Assembly (NCBI RefSeq): GCF_900102895.1
Contig: NZ_FNGD01000005.1
Location: forward strand, 237,490-301,489
Direction: 5' to 3'
Length of the DNA: 64,000 bases
Source of the DNA: Arthrobacter sp. ov407
GTDB lineage: Bacteria; Actinomycetota; Actinomycetes; Actinomycetales; Micrococcaceae
The notes beneath the pieces were generated by a model that was not told the DNA's origin, did no database searches, and was given only the letters and a program-made list of their open reading frames with translations. Every line of letters starts with the position of its first letter. Positions within the stretch are counted from its first letter, which is position 1. Shown here one piece after another: positions 43,137 to 51,790 of this stretch. The position numbers and the translations under genes were made by a program.

Positions 43137-43655
43137 CTACCGCCGGGGCGCGTCGTCCGGGCCCGGCCGTGTGGCGGCGATCAGGTCCATCATGGACGCG
43201 TGCAGCTGGCCGACCTGTTCACGCGTCAGCCTCAGCCGGGCCATCATGATGCCCGGGACTTCGGTGGCTTGCTCTCGAAGGGCGGCTCCGCGCGGCGTCA
43301 GCCGGACATCAAGGGTGCGCTCGTTGCCTTCCATCCGCTGGCGGGTGATGAAGCCGGCAGTCTCGAGACGGCGCAGCAGCGGTGAGATGGTTGCCGGCTC
43401 CTGGGCCAGGGCCTCGCTGATGTCGCGGACCGACCGCGGGCTCGCTTCCCAAAGGCACAACATGACGAGGTACTGCGGGTGCGTCAGGCCGAGCTTGTCC
43501 AGGACGGGTTTGTAGGCGCCCACGACGCTTCGGGAGGCCACCGTCAGGGCGAAGCAGAGCTGTTGTTCCAGCAGGAGGTCGTCCTGCGCTGCCCGGGCGT
43601 CCTGCACTCCCTGCGTGACGTGCCCGCCCTGGATTGCTGGGGTTCCTTCGGTCAC
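43137..43655 (-). CDS. MarR-family regulator, OhrR-like
   Basis: A 172-residue winged-helix regulator. LLLEQQLCFALTVASRSVVG carries a Cys at the place of the peroxide-sensing Cys of OhrR; LGLTHPQYLVMLCLWEASPR and the wing EPATISPLLRRLETAGFITR are typical. OhrR represses genes for organic hydroperoxide resistance and is released by Cys oxidation. No ohr gene is in the window, so the target may differ. A 14-bp palindrome in the divergent promoter is the likely operator, shared with the FGPANR-protein gene. Confidence 0.82.
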   Translation of the reverse strand: MTEGTPAIQGGHVTQGVQDARAAQDDLLLEQQLCFALTVASRSVVGAYKPVLDKLGLTHPQYLVMLCLWEASPRSVRDISEALAQEPATISPLLRRLETAGFITRQRMEGNERTLDVRLTPRGAALREQATEVPGIMMARLRLTREQVGQLHASMMDLIAATRPGPDDAPRR

Positions 43656-43672
43656 ACCGACTCCTTCGAATG

Positions 43673-43686
43673 ATTAGTGCACTAAT
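43673..43686. promoter_or_regulatory. Probable MarR operator
   Basis: ATTAGTGCACTAAT is a perfect 14-bp palindrome between the MarR gene and the divergent FGPANR gene; GATTAGCGTACACT, a degenerate copy, follows at once. The AT-rich centre fits MarR-type sites. It would allow control of both directions. Confidence 0.6.
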
Positions 43687-43734
43687 GATTAGCGTACACT
43701 GGGAGCATTGTCTTGTTCCCAGGAAAGGATGGCC

Positions 43735-43959
43735 ATGGCCAAGGAAAATGCCGCCGAGAGGTTCATGCGGGCCACCGGGAAGCTCCGGGCCGTGTTCGGG
43801 CCAGCCAACCGCAGTGCACTCGGCCACGAGATGACCGATCAGAACAGGCGGCTGCTGGCGATGCGGCAGGCCGAAACTGATCAGTGGGAAACCTTGCACC
43901 GGCCCGATGGCAGCACCTATGTGGTGCCCCGAAACCCTGATGACCAATCCCTGCGCTAG
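43735..43959 (+). CDS. Small FGPANR-motif protein, paralogue 1
   Basis: A 74-residue cytoplasmic protein: AAERFMRATGKLRAVFGPAN, then TDQNRRLLAMRQAETDQWET and RPDGSTYVVPRNPDD. No known domain. It shares F-M-x-x-T-x-K-L-R-x-x-F-G-P-A-N-R with the protein at 44078-44296. ATG 43735 is preferred to 43729 because AGGAAAGG ends at 43728. It lies divergent from the OhrR-like regulator and shares its operator region, so it may be under redox control. Confidence 0.55.
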   Translation: MAKENAAERFMRATGKLRAVFGPANRSALGHEMTDQNRRLLAMRQAETDQWETLHRPDGSTYVVPRNPDDQSLR

Positions 43960-44077
43960 GTCCTTTTAGCGGCACCCCACCCGGGCCATTTCCCGCTGCC
44001 GGGCGTAAAATGAGGGCACTGACACACCGCAGTGCAGCATCCTGAACCACCCGGGACGAGGAAAGGGGGTGGGACTA

Positions 44078-44296
44078 GTGACACGTGCTGTCAGAGCTTT
44101 CATGGAAAAGACCGACAAGCTGAGGCTCCTGTTCGGGCCCGCAAATCGGGGCGATACGGCGGCGCCTGTAGTGCACCGGCATGACGACTTCGAGCACGCC
44201 TCGGAAGACGACCTGTCAGGCTTCGAGGTCGAGACGGACACACAGGGACATCACTACGCTGTCCGTAAAACGGACCTCTGGAAAGAAGAGGTCTGA
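44078..44296 (+). CDS. Small FGPANR-motif protein, paralogue 2
   Basis: A 72-residue protein: AVRAFMEKTDKLRLLFGPAN, then HRHDDFEHASEDDLSGFEVE and TDTQGHHYAVRKTDLWKEEV. Its first 25 residues match paralogue 1. The tail differs but both end in a hydrophilic strand after a ...YV/YAV-R turn. GTG 44078 is taken as start, nine bases after AAAGGGGG; GTG 44069 is also in frame. It is 118 bases downstream of paralogue 1 and ends before a strong terminator. Function unknown. Confidence 0.5.
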   Translation: MTRAVRAFMEKTDKLRLLFGPANRGDTAAPVVHRHDDFEHASEDDLSGFEVETDTQGHHYAVRKTDLWKEEV

Positions 44297-44322
44297 CCTG
44301 GCCTGGCCGCAGGCCAGCAGAG

Positions 44323-44360
44323 ATGGGGAAGGGAGCGGCAGGCGCCGCTCCCTTCCCCAT
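44323..44360. terminator. Strong terminator after the FGPANR genes
   Basis: ATGGGGAAGGGAGCGGC and GCCGCTCCCTTCCCCAT form a perfect 17-bp stem with loop AGGC, usable from both sides (convergent lysC). Confidence 0.85.
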
Positions 44361-44446
44361 TCCTATGCGGTCCGGGCTCCCGCCCAGGCGCGCAGTCGGG
44401 TTCTCTGTGCCGATCGGCGGCCGTCCGGCTCCGGAATAACGGCCGG

Positions 44447-44965
44447 CTAGCGGCCGGTGCCGCCGTAGACCGTGGCCTCGTCCTCGCTGTCGAGGTCAAA
44501 CGCCCTGTGGATGGCGCGGACAGCGTCGTCGAGCAGGTCTGCGTGGGTGACCACGGAGATGCGGATCTCCGAAGTGGAGATCATGTTGATGTTGATTCCT
44601 GCCTCGGAGAGGGCCGCGAAGAAGCGCGCGGACACCCCCGGGTGGGAGCGCATGCCGGCGCCGATCAGCGACAGTTTGCCGATCTTCTCGTTGTATTCGA
44701 TGCTCTCGAAGCCGATCCGTTCCTGCGCGGCGTGCAGGGCGGCCAGGGCTTCCGCGCCCTCGACGATCGGGAGGGTGAAGGAGATGTCGGTCCGGCCCGT
44801 GCCATGCGTGGAAACGTTCTGAACGATCATGTCGATGTTCGAGTGGGCGTCCGCGATGACCTGGAAGATCGCCGCAGCCTTGCCGGGGATGTCCGGTACG
44901 CCGACCACCGTGACTTTGGCTTCGGAACGATCGTGTGCAACGCCGGAGATGATTGGCTGCTCCAA
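44447..44965 (-). CDS. lysC: Probable in-frame aspartokinase beta subunit
   Basis: Inside lysC, a TTG at 44965-44963 is preceded by GAGGGAG with a five-base spacer. Translation from here gives 172 residues beginning [17 protein letters not shown], the regulatory ACT-domain half. Corynebacterium glutamicum lysC has an in-frame beta subunit of the same length, and its alpha2-beta2 enzyme shows feedback control. Local codons (CAA, GGA, GTT, TTG) are unusual for this high-GC gene, as if kept for the ribosome site. Probable, not proven. Confidence 0.55.
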   Translation of the reverse strand: MEQPIISGVAHDRSEAKVTVVGVPDIPGKAAAIFQVIADAHSNIDMIVQNVSTHGTGRTDISFTLPIVEGAEALAALHAAQERIGFESIEYNEKIGKLSLIGAGMRSHPGVSARFFAALSEAGININMISTSEIRISVVTHADLLDDAVRAIHRAFDLDSEDEATVYGGTGR

Positions 44966-45805
44966 GGCAACTCCCTCTTGAGTCGTGATCTTGTCGTCGG
45001 CACCTGGCAGGACCCAGGTGCCTTCGTTCTGGCTGAATGAGGATCGGACGTGCAACGGTACACCGAAGCGGCGGGCATATTCGACGCAACGCAGGTGCAG
45101 AATCTTAGCGCCGGATGCGGCCAGTTCCAGCATTTCCTCGCTGGAGATGCGGTCGATCTTCTTGGCGGACGGGACGACGCGCGGGTCGGCCGTGTAGACG
45201 CCGTCGACGTCGGTGAAGATCTCGCACACATCGGCGTCGAGCGCCGCGGCGAGGGCCACCGCCGTCGTGTCCGAACCGCCGCGGCCGAGCGTCGTGATCT
45301 CGTTCGTGGTGTGGCTCATGCCCTGGAATCCGGCCACGATCGCGATGTGCCCCTTGTCCAGGGCGGTGCGGATGCGGTGGGGATCGACGTCGATGATCCG
45401 GGCCTTGCCGTGGATGCCGTCGGTGATCATGCCGGCCTGGGATCCGGTGAAGGACTGGGCCGAGGCGCCGAACTTGTTGATGGCCATGGCCAGCAGCGCC
45501 ATGGAGATGCGTTCCCCGGCGGAAAGGAGCATGTCCATTTCGCGGGCCGGGGCGGAATCGGTCACCTGGCCGGCGAGGTCAAGGAGTTCATCAGTGGTGT
45601 CACCCATGGCGGAGACCACCACCACCACCTCGTCGCCGGCGTTCTGGGCGTCCACGACCCTCCGGGCGACGCGCTTGATGCCCTCCGCGTCCGCCACCGA
45701 GGAACCGCCAAACTTCTTCACGACAAGGTGCTTGGTGGCGGCGGCCGAGACGGGCAGCGTTTGCGGCTGCGATCCGGGCTGGACTTCGGTAGTGGGCAAA
45801 CTCAT
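44447..45805 (-). CDS. lysC: Aspartate kinase
   Basis: A 452-residue aspartokinase that phosphorylates aspartate for lysine, threonine and methionine synthesis. [20 protein letters not shown] is the kinase start; [20 protein letters not shown] is the nucleotide-site loop; two ACT domains lie in the C-terminal third and bind Lys/Thr. About 28 residues precede the first strand. An internal start for a separate beta subunit is likely (see 44447-44965). No asd gene follows in the window. Downstream is convergent with the small FGPANR genes. Upstream is the repeat array at 45945-46540. Confidence 0.96.
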   Translation of the reverse strand: MSLPTTEVQPGSQPQTLPVSAAATKHLVVKKFGGSSVADAEGIKRVARRVVDAQNAGDEVVVVVSAMGDTTDELLDLAGQVTDSAPAREMDMLLSAGERISMALLAMAINKFGASAQSFTGSQAGMITDGIHGKARIIDVDPHRIRTALDKGHIAIVAGFQGMSHTTNEITTLGRGGSDTTAVALAAALDADVCEIFTDVDGVYTADPRVVPSAKKIDRISSEEMLELAASGAKILHLRCVEYARRFGVPLHVRSSFSQNEGTWVLPGADDKITTQEGVALEQPIISGVAHDRSEAKVTVVGVPDIPGKAAAIFQVIADAHSNIDMIVQNVSTHGTGRTDISFTLPIVEGAEALAALHAAQERIGFESIEYNEKIGKLSLIGAGMRSHPGVSARFFAALSEAGININMISTSEIRISVVTHADLLDDAVRAIHRAFDLDSEDEATVYGGTGR

Positions 45806-45944
45806 TCGCGCACCCTCACTGGATCATCGGGGTTCTGGGCCAGGCAACCAAACGGCGCGACGGCGTAACTTCTCACCCCAGTTTATCGCCGTGCCGCCCG
45901 CGCCGTTGAATTGTGACCGAATGGCAGACACGCGGGGCCTGTCT

Positions 45945-46540
45945 CCACCGGACATGCCCCTTGCTGGCGGCCAGGAATGGACATGCTCACCCGTTCCCGT
46001 GGGACATGCTCACCCGTTCCGCGGGACATGCTCATTCTTGGCGGGCAGGGGTGGGCATTAGGGCATTGTGTCCATTCCCGGGCGTGGGCGCGGGGCATGT
46101 CCTCCGGGCTTGGGACTGGGCGCTGGACATGTCCGCTGGTCCGGTGGGGGGAGCGCGGGTGGGGACCGGGCATGCTCGCCCGGTTCCGCGGGACATGCTC
46201 TTTCTTGGCGCCCGGGCGTGGGCATAAGGGCATTGTGTCCATTTTTGGACGTGGGGCCTGGACATGTCGTCTGGGCTTGGGACTGGGCGCTGGACATGTC
46301 CGCTGGTCCGGCTGGGGGACCGCGGGTGGGGAGTGGACGTGCTCACCGGTTCCGCGGGACATGCTCCACGCTGCTCGCCAGGACCGGGCATGCTCGCCGG
46401 GTTCCGCGGGACATGCTCATTCTTGGCGGGCAGGGGTGGGCATAAGGGCATTATGTCCATTTTTGGACGTGGGGCCTGGGCATGTCCTCCGGGCTTGGGA
46501 CCGGGCGCTGGACATGTCCGTTGGTGGGCAGCCGGCGGGC
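45945..46540. repeat. GGACATG repeat array 1 (about 166-bp units)
   Basis: Units start with GGGACATGCTC at 46023, 46190, 46356 and 46408, giving unit lengths of 167, 166, 52 (internally deleted) and a truncated last unit. Units share GCGGGCAGGGGTGGGCATAA, GGGCATTGTGTCCATT, GGGCTTGGGACTGGGCGCTG and palindromic GGACATGTCC blocks. Degenerate starts occur from 45945. The array lies between lysC and a GNAT gene. Open frames across it are non-coding by-products. A relative array lies at 51121-51412. Function unknown. Confidence 0.85.
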
Positions 46541-46555
46541 GGCAGGGGGCAGGTG

Positions 46556-47134
46556 CTAGCCGCGGTCCAGCCGGTAGCGCCAGGATGGCAGCTGCTTTCC
46601 CGCTGTGTCCTCGGCAACCGGGAAGAAGCGGTCCTTCCGGAAGCCCAAGCCCTCCAGCAGCCTGCGCGAGGGGAGATTGGGCTCGTAGACCCCCGCATAA
46701 ATGGTCTCGCTGTCGCGGGCGCTGAAAAGCCAGTCGACCAGGGCGCCAGCGGCCTCCCGTCCGAGGCCGAGCCCATGGTGATCCGGGTGCAGAACGTAGC
46801 CCAGGCTGGCTGACTCTGAGGGAATACGGCCGGGCGCCGGGGGCTCCGCCGTGTTCCAGGTACGGCCGTCCCCAACGACTTCACCGGTGGCCCGGAGTTC
46901 GATAGCCCAGCCGAAGTGAAACCACTCGGCAGTGGAGGCTGCCGCCGCGGACAGCGCCTGCTCGAGCCGGGCGCGGTTCTGCTCCGGGGTGAGCGGACCG
47001 TGGGACAGGTACCGCGTGGCTGCCGGATGGGCGCGGAATCGGAGCAGGGCGCCGGCGTCGTCGGCTGTCAACGGACGCAGTAGCAGGCGCTCGGTGAGGA
47101 GCGGGGCCGGGGTTTCGCTGCCGGTGGCTGCCAC
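46556..47134 (-). CDS. GNAT acetyltransferase (RimJ/RimL type)
   Basis: A 192-residue GNAT protein: LTERLLLRPLTADDAGALLR at the start, WAIELRATGEVVGDGRTWN in the core and LGYVLHPDHHGLGLGREAAG with the Q/RxxGxG/A-type acetyl-CoA loop (HHGLGLGREA). It would acetylate an amine, perhaps the N-terminus of a protein or a small molecule. The start is GTG at 47134, seven bases after the recR stop. It ends 16 bases from the repeat array. Confidence 0.82.
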   Translation of the reverse strand: MAATGSETPAPLLTERLLLRPLTADDAGALLRFRAHPAATRYLSHGPLTPEQNRARLEQALSAAAASTAEWFHFGWAIELRATGEVVGDGRTWNTAEPPAPGRIPSESASLGYVLHPDHHGLGLGREAAGALVDWLFSARDSETIYAGVYEPNLPSRRLLEGLGFRKDRFFPVAEDTAGKQLPSWRYRLDRG

Positions 47135-47141
47135 CAGTCCG

Positions 47142-47741
47142 TCAGCTCAGCGCGTTGCGGCGGCCCTCGAAGGCCCGGCCGAGCGTGACTTCGTCGGCGT
47201 ATTCCAGATCCCCGCCCACCGGCAGGCCGGAAGCGAGTCGGGTGACGGCGATGCCGATCGATTTGAGCATCCTGGCAAGATAAGTCGCGGTGGCCTCGCC
47301 CTCCAGGTTGGGGTCGGTGGCGATGATGATTTCCTGGATGGCGCCGTCGTTGAGCCGGGTCAGCAGCTCGCGGATCCGGAGCTGTTCCGGGCCGATGCCG
47401 GCGATTGGATTAATCGCGCCGCCCAGCACGTGGTACCGGCCGCGGAACGACCGCGTGCGCTCGACCGCCAGGACGTCCTTGGATTCTTCGACGACGCAGA
47501 TCACGGAGGGATCCCGGCGCGGGTCACGGCAGATGTTGCACAGTTCCTGCTCCGTGACGTTCCCGCACACCGTGCAGAACTTGACCCGTTCCTTCACGGT
47601 GGTGATGGCATCGACGAGCCGTTTCATGTCCTGGGGGTCCGCCTCGAGGATGTGGAAGGCCAGCCGCTGGGCTGACTTGGGCCCCACGCCGGGAAGGCGT
47701 CCGAGCTCGTCGATCAGCTCTTGAACTGCGCCTTCGTACAC
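47142..47741 (-). CDS. recR: Recombination protein RecR
   Basis: A 199-residue RecR. It has a helix-hairpin-helix ([20 protein letters not shown]), a C4 zinc site ([20 protein letters not shown]) and a Toprim domain ([34 protein letters not shown]). It acts with RecF/RecO to load RecA at gaps. It is 51 bases downstream of dnaX and upstream of the GNAT gene, the common dnaX-recR order. GTG start, with GAGGA nearby. Confidence 0.97.
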   Translation of the reverse strand: MYEGAVQELIDELGRLPGVGPKSAQRLAFHILEADPQDMKRLVDAITTVKERVKFCTVCGNVTEQELCNICRDPRRDPSVICVVEESKDVLAVERTRSFRGRYHVLGGAINPIAGIGPEQLRIRELLTRLNDGAIQEIIIATDPNLEGEATATYLARMLKSIGIAVTRLASGLPVGGDLEYADEVTLGRAFEGRRNALS

Positions 47742-47792
47742 AATGTCCTCGTTCGTTTGGGGTGGGGCCGGGGCCAGCCGGCAGGAGATCTG

Positions 47793-50700
47793 CTAGAAGC
47801 GGGGCGGCAGCGGGCTTCCATCCAGGGAGCGCTCCTCCACCAGTTTCCCGCCCAGAATACGCTCGACGGCGGCCCGGCCGAAGACGCCCGATTCCTCGAT
47901 CGTTTCGTCGTCGGCGCTGGGGATGTCCTGTACGTACACGGTGGTTGCGGCAGCAGCGCGGGTGGGGGCTTTCGCCCGCCCGGCCTCGGCCTCGGGACTG
48001 TTCGACAGCCGCTGGTACAGGCTTTGCCGGCCTGCCGGGGCGGCGGCCTCGGGAACGGCGGCCACCGCAACAGCCTCCGCGACGGCAGCAACGGCAGCGG
48101 CGGCCACACGCGGCGCAACAGACTCCGCGACGGCCGGCGCCGGAGCCGCTTCGGCACGGGCGGGGTGGTCCGAGGCCAGTCCGGACGCCGCGGACACGAC
48201 ACCCGCGTACTCCGGGATCTGTGCCGCCGCCGGCTCGTAGTGCACTGGCGCCGGCACCGGCTCGGGTGCCGCGGGCTCGACATCCGGACTCGTGTACCGG
48301 CCGAGGTTCGAATCGGTGCCGACCGTCCAGACGCCGGGTGACTGCTCGACGGCGCGGGCCCACGCGTCGGCCGACCCGTCCTGGACTGCGTCCGGCGTCC
48401 CGGCCGGGGAACCGGCGGCCTTGGATGCCGGCGCGTCCGGGGACTTGCGGCCCGAAGCCGCTGCCGCTGGCTCGGGGCGGCGCGGGGTGGCGGCGGGTGA
48501 AGGATTCCAATCCAGGGGTGGTTCTTCGTCCAGCGGCGGGGCGTCCTCGTCCCGGGGCGGTCCCCAGTCGTCATCGGGGTCGGCATAGGATCCGGAAGCG
48601 TCCGAAGGCCGGTCCGATTCGACGGCCGGCTCGGCCGGGGCCTGGGTCTGGGTCTGGGCTGCAGGGGCGGTCGCCTGGGGTTCCGCTGCCGGCGCGGCGG
48701 TGGGAGCCTCGGCCTTGGGAACCGGCGCGCCGGTGGGGGCCGGGGTGGATTGGGTCACCGGCACGGCGGCGGCGGGAACGTGCGCCTGGGCCGCTGCCCC
48801 CGCGGGGATGGCTTCAGCGGTTTCGTTCGCCGGAGATGCGGGCGGCTGGGGAGCCGGGCTCAGGCCCCAGGCGACGTCGGCCGACGTTGCAGACGTTGCC
48901 GGGGTCTCCGGGCTAGCCGGCGCTTTTGGGTTTGGCTCAGAGCTCGCTGGGCTGTTGCTGCCGCCGGCCACGGCCACGATCTGGCAATCGATGCCGATCG
49001 TCTTGTGGATCGCCTGCCGGAGGTTTTCGGCGTGGTCGGCCCGGCCGAAGGCCCCCGCCAGCCCCGTGGTGGTGAACGCGAGGGTCAGGACGTGGTCTTC
49101 GAAATGGCCGACCTGGGCATTGGGTTCCACCAGTGCCCAAGTGCTGCGCTTGATCTTGGTGAGCGTCTGCAGGATTTCGGGCCATGCACGGCGCAAAACC
49201 TCCACGTCGGCTCCAGGTCCGGCGGCAGGACCGGGAACAGGGCTCGAAACCGCGGCAGGCGCCCGACCGGCGTCGGCGCCCGCCGGAGCGGACGGCGCCG
49301 GAGCGGACGGTGCAGGGGCGGACGGCGAAGGGGCGGACGCTGCTGGGGCGGCCGGGGCAGCCTCCGGCGCGGCCGCCCGGGCGGGCTCGACTGACTGGGC
49401 AGTTGGCGGAGTAGTCTCTGCCGGGGACAGTGCAGACGGCTGCGCGGCGGAGGGAACTGGCGCGGGCCGGCCGGCCGCCGCGGGTTCGTCCACCGGCCAG
49501 TCGCTGGTGGTGACCCGCGGTGCGGTCAGCGGTTCCCGGACCGGATCGTCCCGCCGGGCCGGAGCGGGGGCTGAGGCCGGCGGCTGCTCGGCCTGGGGCG
49601 GGATGGATGCGGCGTTGGCGGTTGCGGCAGCCGGGGCCGCTGGCGAAGGCGCAGCGGGCGCCTGTGCAGCAGGCGGCTGCGGAGAAGCCATCGGTTCACT
49701 GCGACCAGACGAAAGGGCGGCAGGTGCGGGGGTGCCGGCGAGGGGAGCCCCGACGTCGTTCCCGGCGTAGTTCAACCGCCGCTCGACGCGGTCGATCCGG
49801 GCCGCGATGCCGCGCTCGGTCTGTTCGGAGCTGGGCAGCAGGATGCGGGCGCACAGCAGTTCCAGATGCAGGCGCGGCGAGGTGGCCCCGGTCATGTCCG
49901 TGAGCGCGGTGTTGGTGACGTCCGCGGCGCGGGAGAGCTCGGCCGCCCCGAGGTTGTGCGCTTGGTTCTGCAGGCGGGCGATCTGGTCCGCCGGCATGCC
50001 GCGGAGGATGGACTGGGCGCTTTCGGGCATTGCCTGGACGATGATGAGGTCGCGGAACCGCTCCAGCAGGTCTTCGACGAAGCGCCGCGGATCGTGCCCG
50101 GTCTGGATGACCCGGTCCACAGCGCGGAATACCGTGGCGGAATCCGACGCGGCGACGGCCTCGACGACGTCGTCCAGGAGGGAGGCGTGCGTGTAGCCCA
50201 GCAGGGCGACCGCGAGTTCGTAGTCCAGGCCGTTGGGTCCGGCGCCGGCCATGAGCTGGTCCAGCACGGAGAGGGAGTCGCGCACCGAACCCCCGCCCGC
50301 GCGGATGACGAGCGAGAGCACGCCGGGCGCCACGGGGACGTTCTCCTGGGTGCAGAGCAGCTCCAGATACGCCATGAGGGGCTCCGGCGGCACCAACCGG
50401 AAGGGGTAGTGGTGCGTGCGGGAGCGGATGGTGCCGATGACCTTGTCCGGCTCCGTGGTGGCGAAGATGAACTTGATGTGTTCCGGCGGTTCTTCGACGA
50501 TCTTGAGCAGGGCGTTGAATCCGGCCGACGTGACCATGTGGGCTTCGTCGATGATGAAGATTTTGTAGCGGTCCCGGACCGGGGCGTAGGTGGCCCGTTC
50601 GCGAAGGTCGCGGGCGTCGTCCACACCGCCGTGGCTGGCTGCATCGATCTCGATGACATCCAGGGAACCGGAGCCGCCGCGGGCGAGCTCGACGCAGCTG

Positions 50701-50933
50701 GGGCATTTGCCGCAGGGGGTGTCCGTGGGGCCCTCGGCGCAGTTCAGGCAGCGGGCCAGGATTCGGGCCGAGGTGGTTTTGCCGCAGCCGCGGGGGCCGG
50801 AAAAGAGGTAGGCGTGGTTCACGCGGTTCTTGCGCAGGGCCGTCATCAGGGGCTCGGTGACATGCTCTTGCCCGATAACGTCCGCGAACGAATCGGGGCG
50901 GTATCGACGGTAGAGGGCGGTAGTAACAGTCAC
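47793..50933 (-). CDS. dnaX: DNA polymerase III subunits gamma and tau
   Basis: A 1046-residue DnaX. The AAA+ motor has the Walker A loop in YLFSGPRGCGKTTSARILAR, a zinc C4 site (CLNC...CGKCPSC), Walker B IFIIDEAHMVT and the sensor region. After about residue 370 the chain is a long Ala/Pro/Ser-rich linker with repeats such as PSAPAPSAPA, followed by a tau-type C-terminal domain (RAWPEILQTLTKIKRSTWAL) and a second Pro/Ala-rich tail. No programmed frameshift site was recognised. It loads the sliding clamp. It lies downstream of the SRP RNA gene. Confidence 0.95.
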   Translation of the reverse strand: MTVTTALYRRYRPDSFADVIGQEHVTEPLMTALRKNRVNHAYLFSGPRGCGKTTSARILARCLNCAEGPTDTPCGKCPSCVELARGGSGSLDVIEIDAASHGGVDDARDLRERATYAPVRDRYKIFIIDEAHMVTSAGFNALLKIVEEPPEHIKFIFATTEPDKVIGTIRSRTHHYPFRLVPPEPLMAYLELLCTQENVPVAPGVLSLVIRAGGGSVRDSLSVLDQLMAGAGPNGLDYELAVALLGYTHASLLDDVVEAVAASDSATVFRAVDRVIQTGHDPRRFVEDLLERFRDLIIVQAMPESAQSILRGMPADQIARLQNQAHNLGAAELSRAADVTNTALTDMTGATSPRLHLELLCARILLPSSEQTERGIAARIDRVERRLNYAGNDVGAPLAGTPAPAALSSGRSEPMASPQPPAAQAPAAPSPAAPAAATANAASIPPQAEQPPASAPAPARRDDPVREPLTAPRVTTSDWPVDEPAAAGRPAPVPSAAQPSALSPAETTPPTAQSVEPARAAAPEAAPAAPAASAPSPSAPAPSAPAPSAPAGADAGRAPAAVSSPVPGPAAGPGADVEVLRRAWPEILQTLTKIKRSTWALVEPNAQVGHFEDHVLTLAFTTTGLAGAFGRADHAENLRQAIHKTIGIDCQIVAVAGGSNSPASSEPNPKAPASPETPATSATSADVAWGLSPAPQPPASPANETAEAIPAGAAAQAHVPAAAVPVTQSTPAPTGAPVPKAEAPTAAPAAEPQATAPAAQTQTQAPAEPAVESDRPSDASGSYADPDDDWGPPRDEDAPPLDEEPPLDWNPSPAATPRRPEPAAAASGRKSPDAPASKAAGSPAGTPDAVQDGSADAWARAVEQSPGVWTVGTDSNLGRYTSPDVEPAAPEPVPAPVHYEPAAAQIPEYAGVVSAASGLASDHPARAEAAPAPAVAESVAPRVAAAAVAAVAEAVAVAAVPEAAAPAGRQSLYQRLSNSPEAEAGRAKAPTRAAAATTVYVQDIPSADDETIEESGVFGRAAVERILGGKLVEERSLDGSPLPPRF

Positions 50934-50966
50934 AGATAAACCCTACCAATCGGCACAGACATAAAA

Positions 50967-51054
50967 GACCCCCCATGCACCCGCCAGAGCCCGCTTACCC
51001 TTGCTACCTTCCGGTCCTGGGGGAGTTCAACAGGATGACGCCACATGAGGGGCC
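50967..51054 (-). ncRNA. ffs: Bacterial signal recognition particle RNA (4.5S type)
   Basis: On the minus strand the RNA starts GGCCCCTCATG at 51054 and ends in CATGGGGGGTC at 50967; these ends pair. The apex holds the SRP signature CAGGACCGGAAGGTAGCA. Length is about 88 bases, the small SRP RNA type. A TAAACT -10 box (51062-51067) ends seven bases before the 5' end. It binds Ffh to target secreted and membrane proteins. It lies upstream of dnaX on the same strand, a common place in actinobacteria. Confidence 0.93.
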
Positions 51055-51061
51055 GTCAGCA

Positions 51062-51067
51062 AGTTTA
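51062..51067 (-). promoter_or_regulatory. ffs -10 box TAAACT
   Basis: TAAACT on the minus strand ends seven bases before the predicted 5' end of the SRP RNA at 51054, which supports that end. Confidence 0.6.
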
Positions 51068-51120
51068 CCTGACGATTGGGTGTGCCTCGAATTGGCCCGG
51101 TTTCGCCCCTCGTCCCCGGC

Positions 51121-51412
51121 GGGACATGCCCATTTTTCGCGGGCAGGACTGGGCGCATTGGTGCAGGGCGGGGTGTGCATGCTTCATGGGGCATGTCCCC
51201 TGTTCGGGGTTGACCGCGCGGGGCATGCCCATTCTTTGTGCACACTGGGCGCATTGGGACCATGTCCAGCCTTCGCGCGGGCTGCGGGGCATGTCCCCTG
51301 TTCGGCGTGGGCAACGTGGGGCATGCCCATTTTTCGCGGGCAGGGCTGGGCTGTTTGGGCCTATGTCCAGGCTTCGAGCGGACCGCGGGGCATGTCCCGT
51401 GGAAAAGCCCCA
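51121..51412. repeat. GGACATG repeat array 2 (about 98-bp units)
   Basis: Three units start at 51121, 51220 and 51318 (lengths 99, 98 and about 95) with GGGACATGCCC or GGGGCATGCCC. They share ATTTTTCGCGGGCAGGGCTG, GGGCGCATT, CATGTCCAGCCTTCG and GCGGGGCATGTCCC. The block GGGACATGCYC-ATTYTT-GCGGGCAGG-TGGGC is also the start of the units in array 1. It lies between ffs and the tRNA-Ser gene; 51055-51492 has no protein gene. Confidence 0.8.
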
Positions 51413-51434
51413 GGCCGGGGCGGGGAGGGCTCAA

Positions 51435-51464
51435 TTGGGCGAAGCCGGAAAGTTCAGGTATTCT
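51435..51464 (+). promoter_or_regulatory. tRNA-Ser promoter
   Basis: TTGGGC (51435-51440), an 18-bp spacer and TATTCT (51459-51464) lie 28 bases before the tRNA 5' end. Confidence 0.6.
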
Positions 51465-51492
51465 AGTATCTGCTTTTGATTCAGAAGCTACT

Positions 51493-51577
51493 GGAGAATT
51501 CGCCTAGCGGCCTATGGCGCACGCCTGGAACGCGTGTTGGGTTAACGCCCTCGGGGGTTCAAATCCCCCATTCTCCG
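51493..51577 (+). tRNA. tRNA-Ser (GGA anticodon)
   Basis: An 85-base tRNA with acceptor GGAGAAT/ATTCTCC and G73. The anticodon arm is CACGC-CTGGAAC-GCGTG, giving anticodon GGA for UCC/UCU codons. A long variable arm (TGTTGGGTTAACGCCCTCG) is the serine hallmark, and the T loop has GGTTCAAATCC. CCA is not encoded. It has its own promoter and a strong terminator. Confidence 0.95.
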
Positions 51578-51582
51578 CGGTT

Positions 51583-51611
51583 GGCCCCGGTCCTCGGACC
51601 GGGGCCTTTTT
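51583..51611 (+). terminator. tRNA-Ser terminator
   Basis: GGCCCCGGTCC-TC-GGACCGGGGCC forms an 11-bp stem followed by TTTTT. Confidence 0.92.
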
Positions 51612-51790
51612 GCGTCCCCATGTCGTGCCGTCGCTGCGAGACTATGGCCAGAAAGTGCGCCCGCGCCGTGGCCCAGCCGCCTGCACCCGTGGCACCCGCG
51701 GCAGGCTCCTTCGGCCCTGACCCCGAGCGCTGCCTCCGTCCCCGGCCGGCCCGGCACCCAACGCCTGCACCCAACCGCCCAGCGCCAGGC

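Noticed and set aside
45883..46460. Several 80-160 codon open frames on both strands in the repeat array
   Set aside because: They arise because the repeat unit lacks stops in several frames; the translations repeat the same unit, show no family similarity and lack consistent starts.
51121..51412. CRISPR array
   Set aside because: Units are about 98 bp (166 bp in the other array), differ internally, and show no short constant repeat alternating with unique spacers of even size; no cas genes are in the window.
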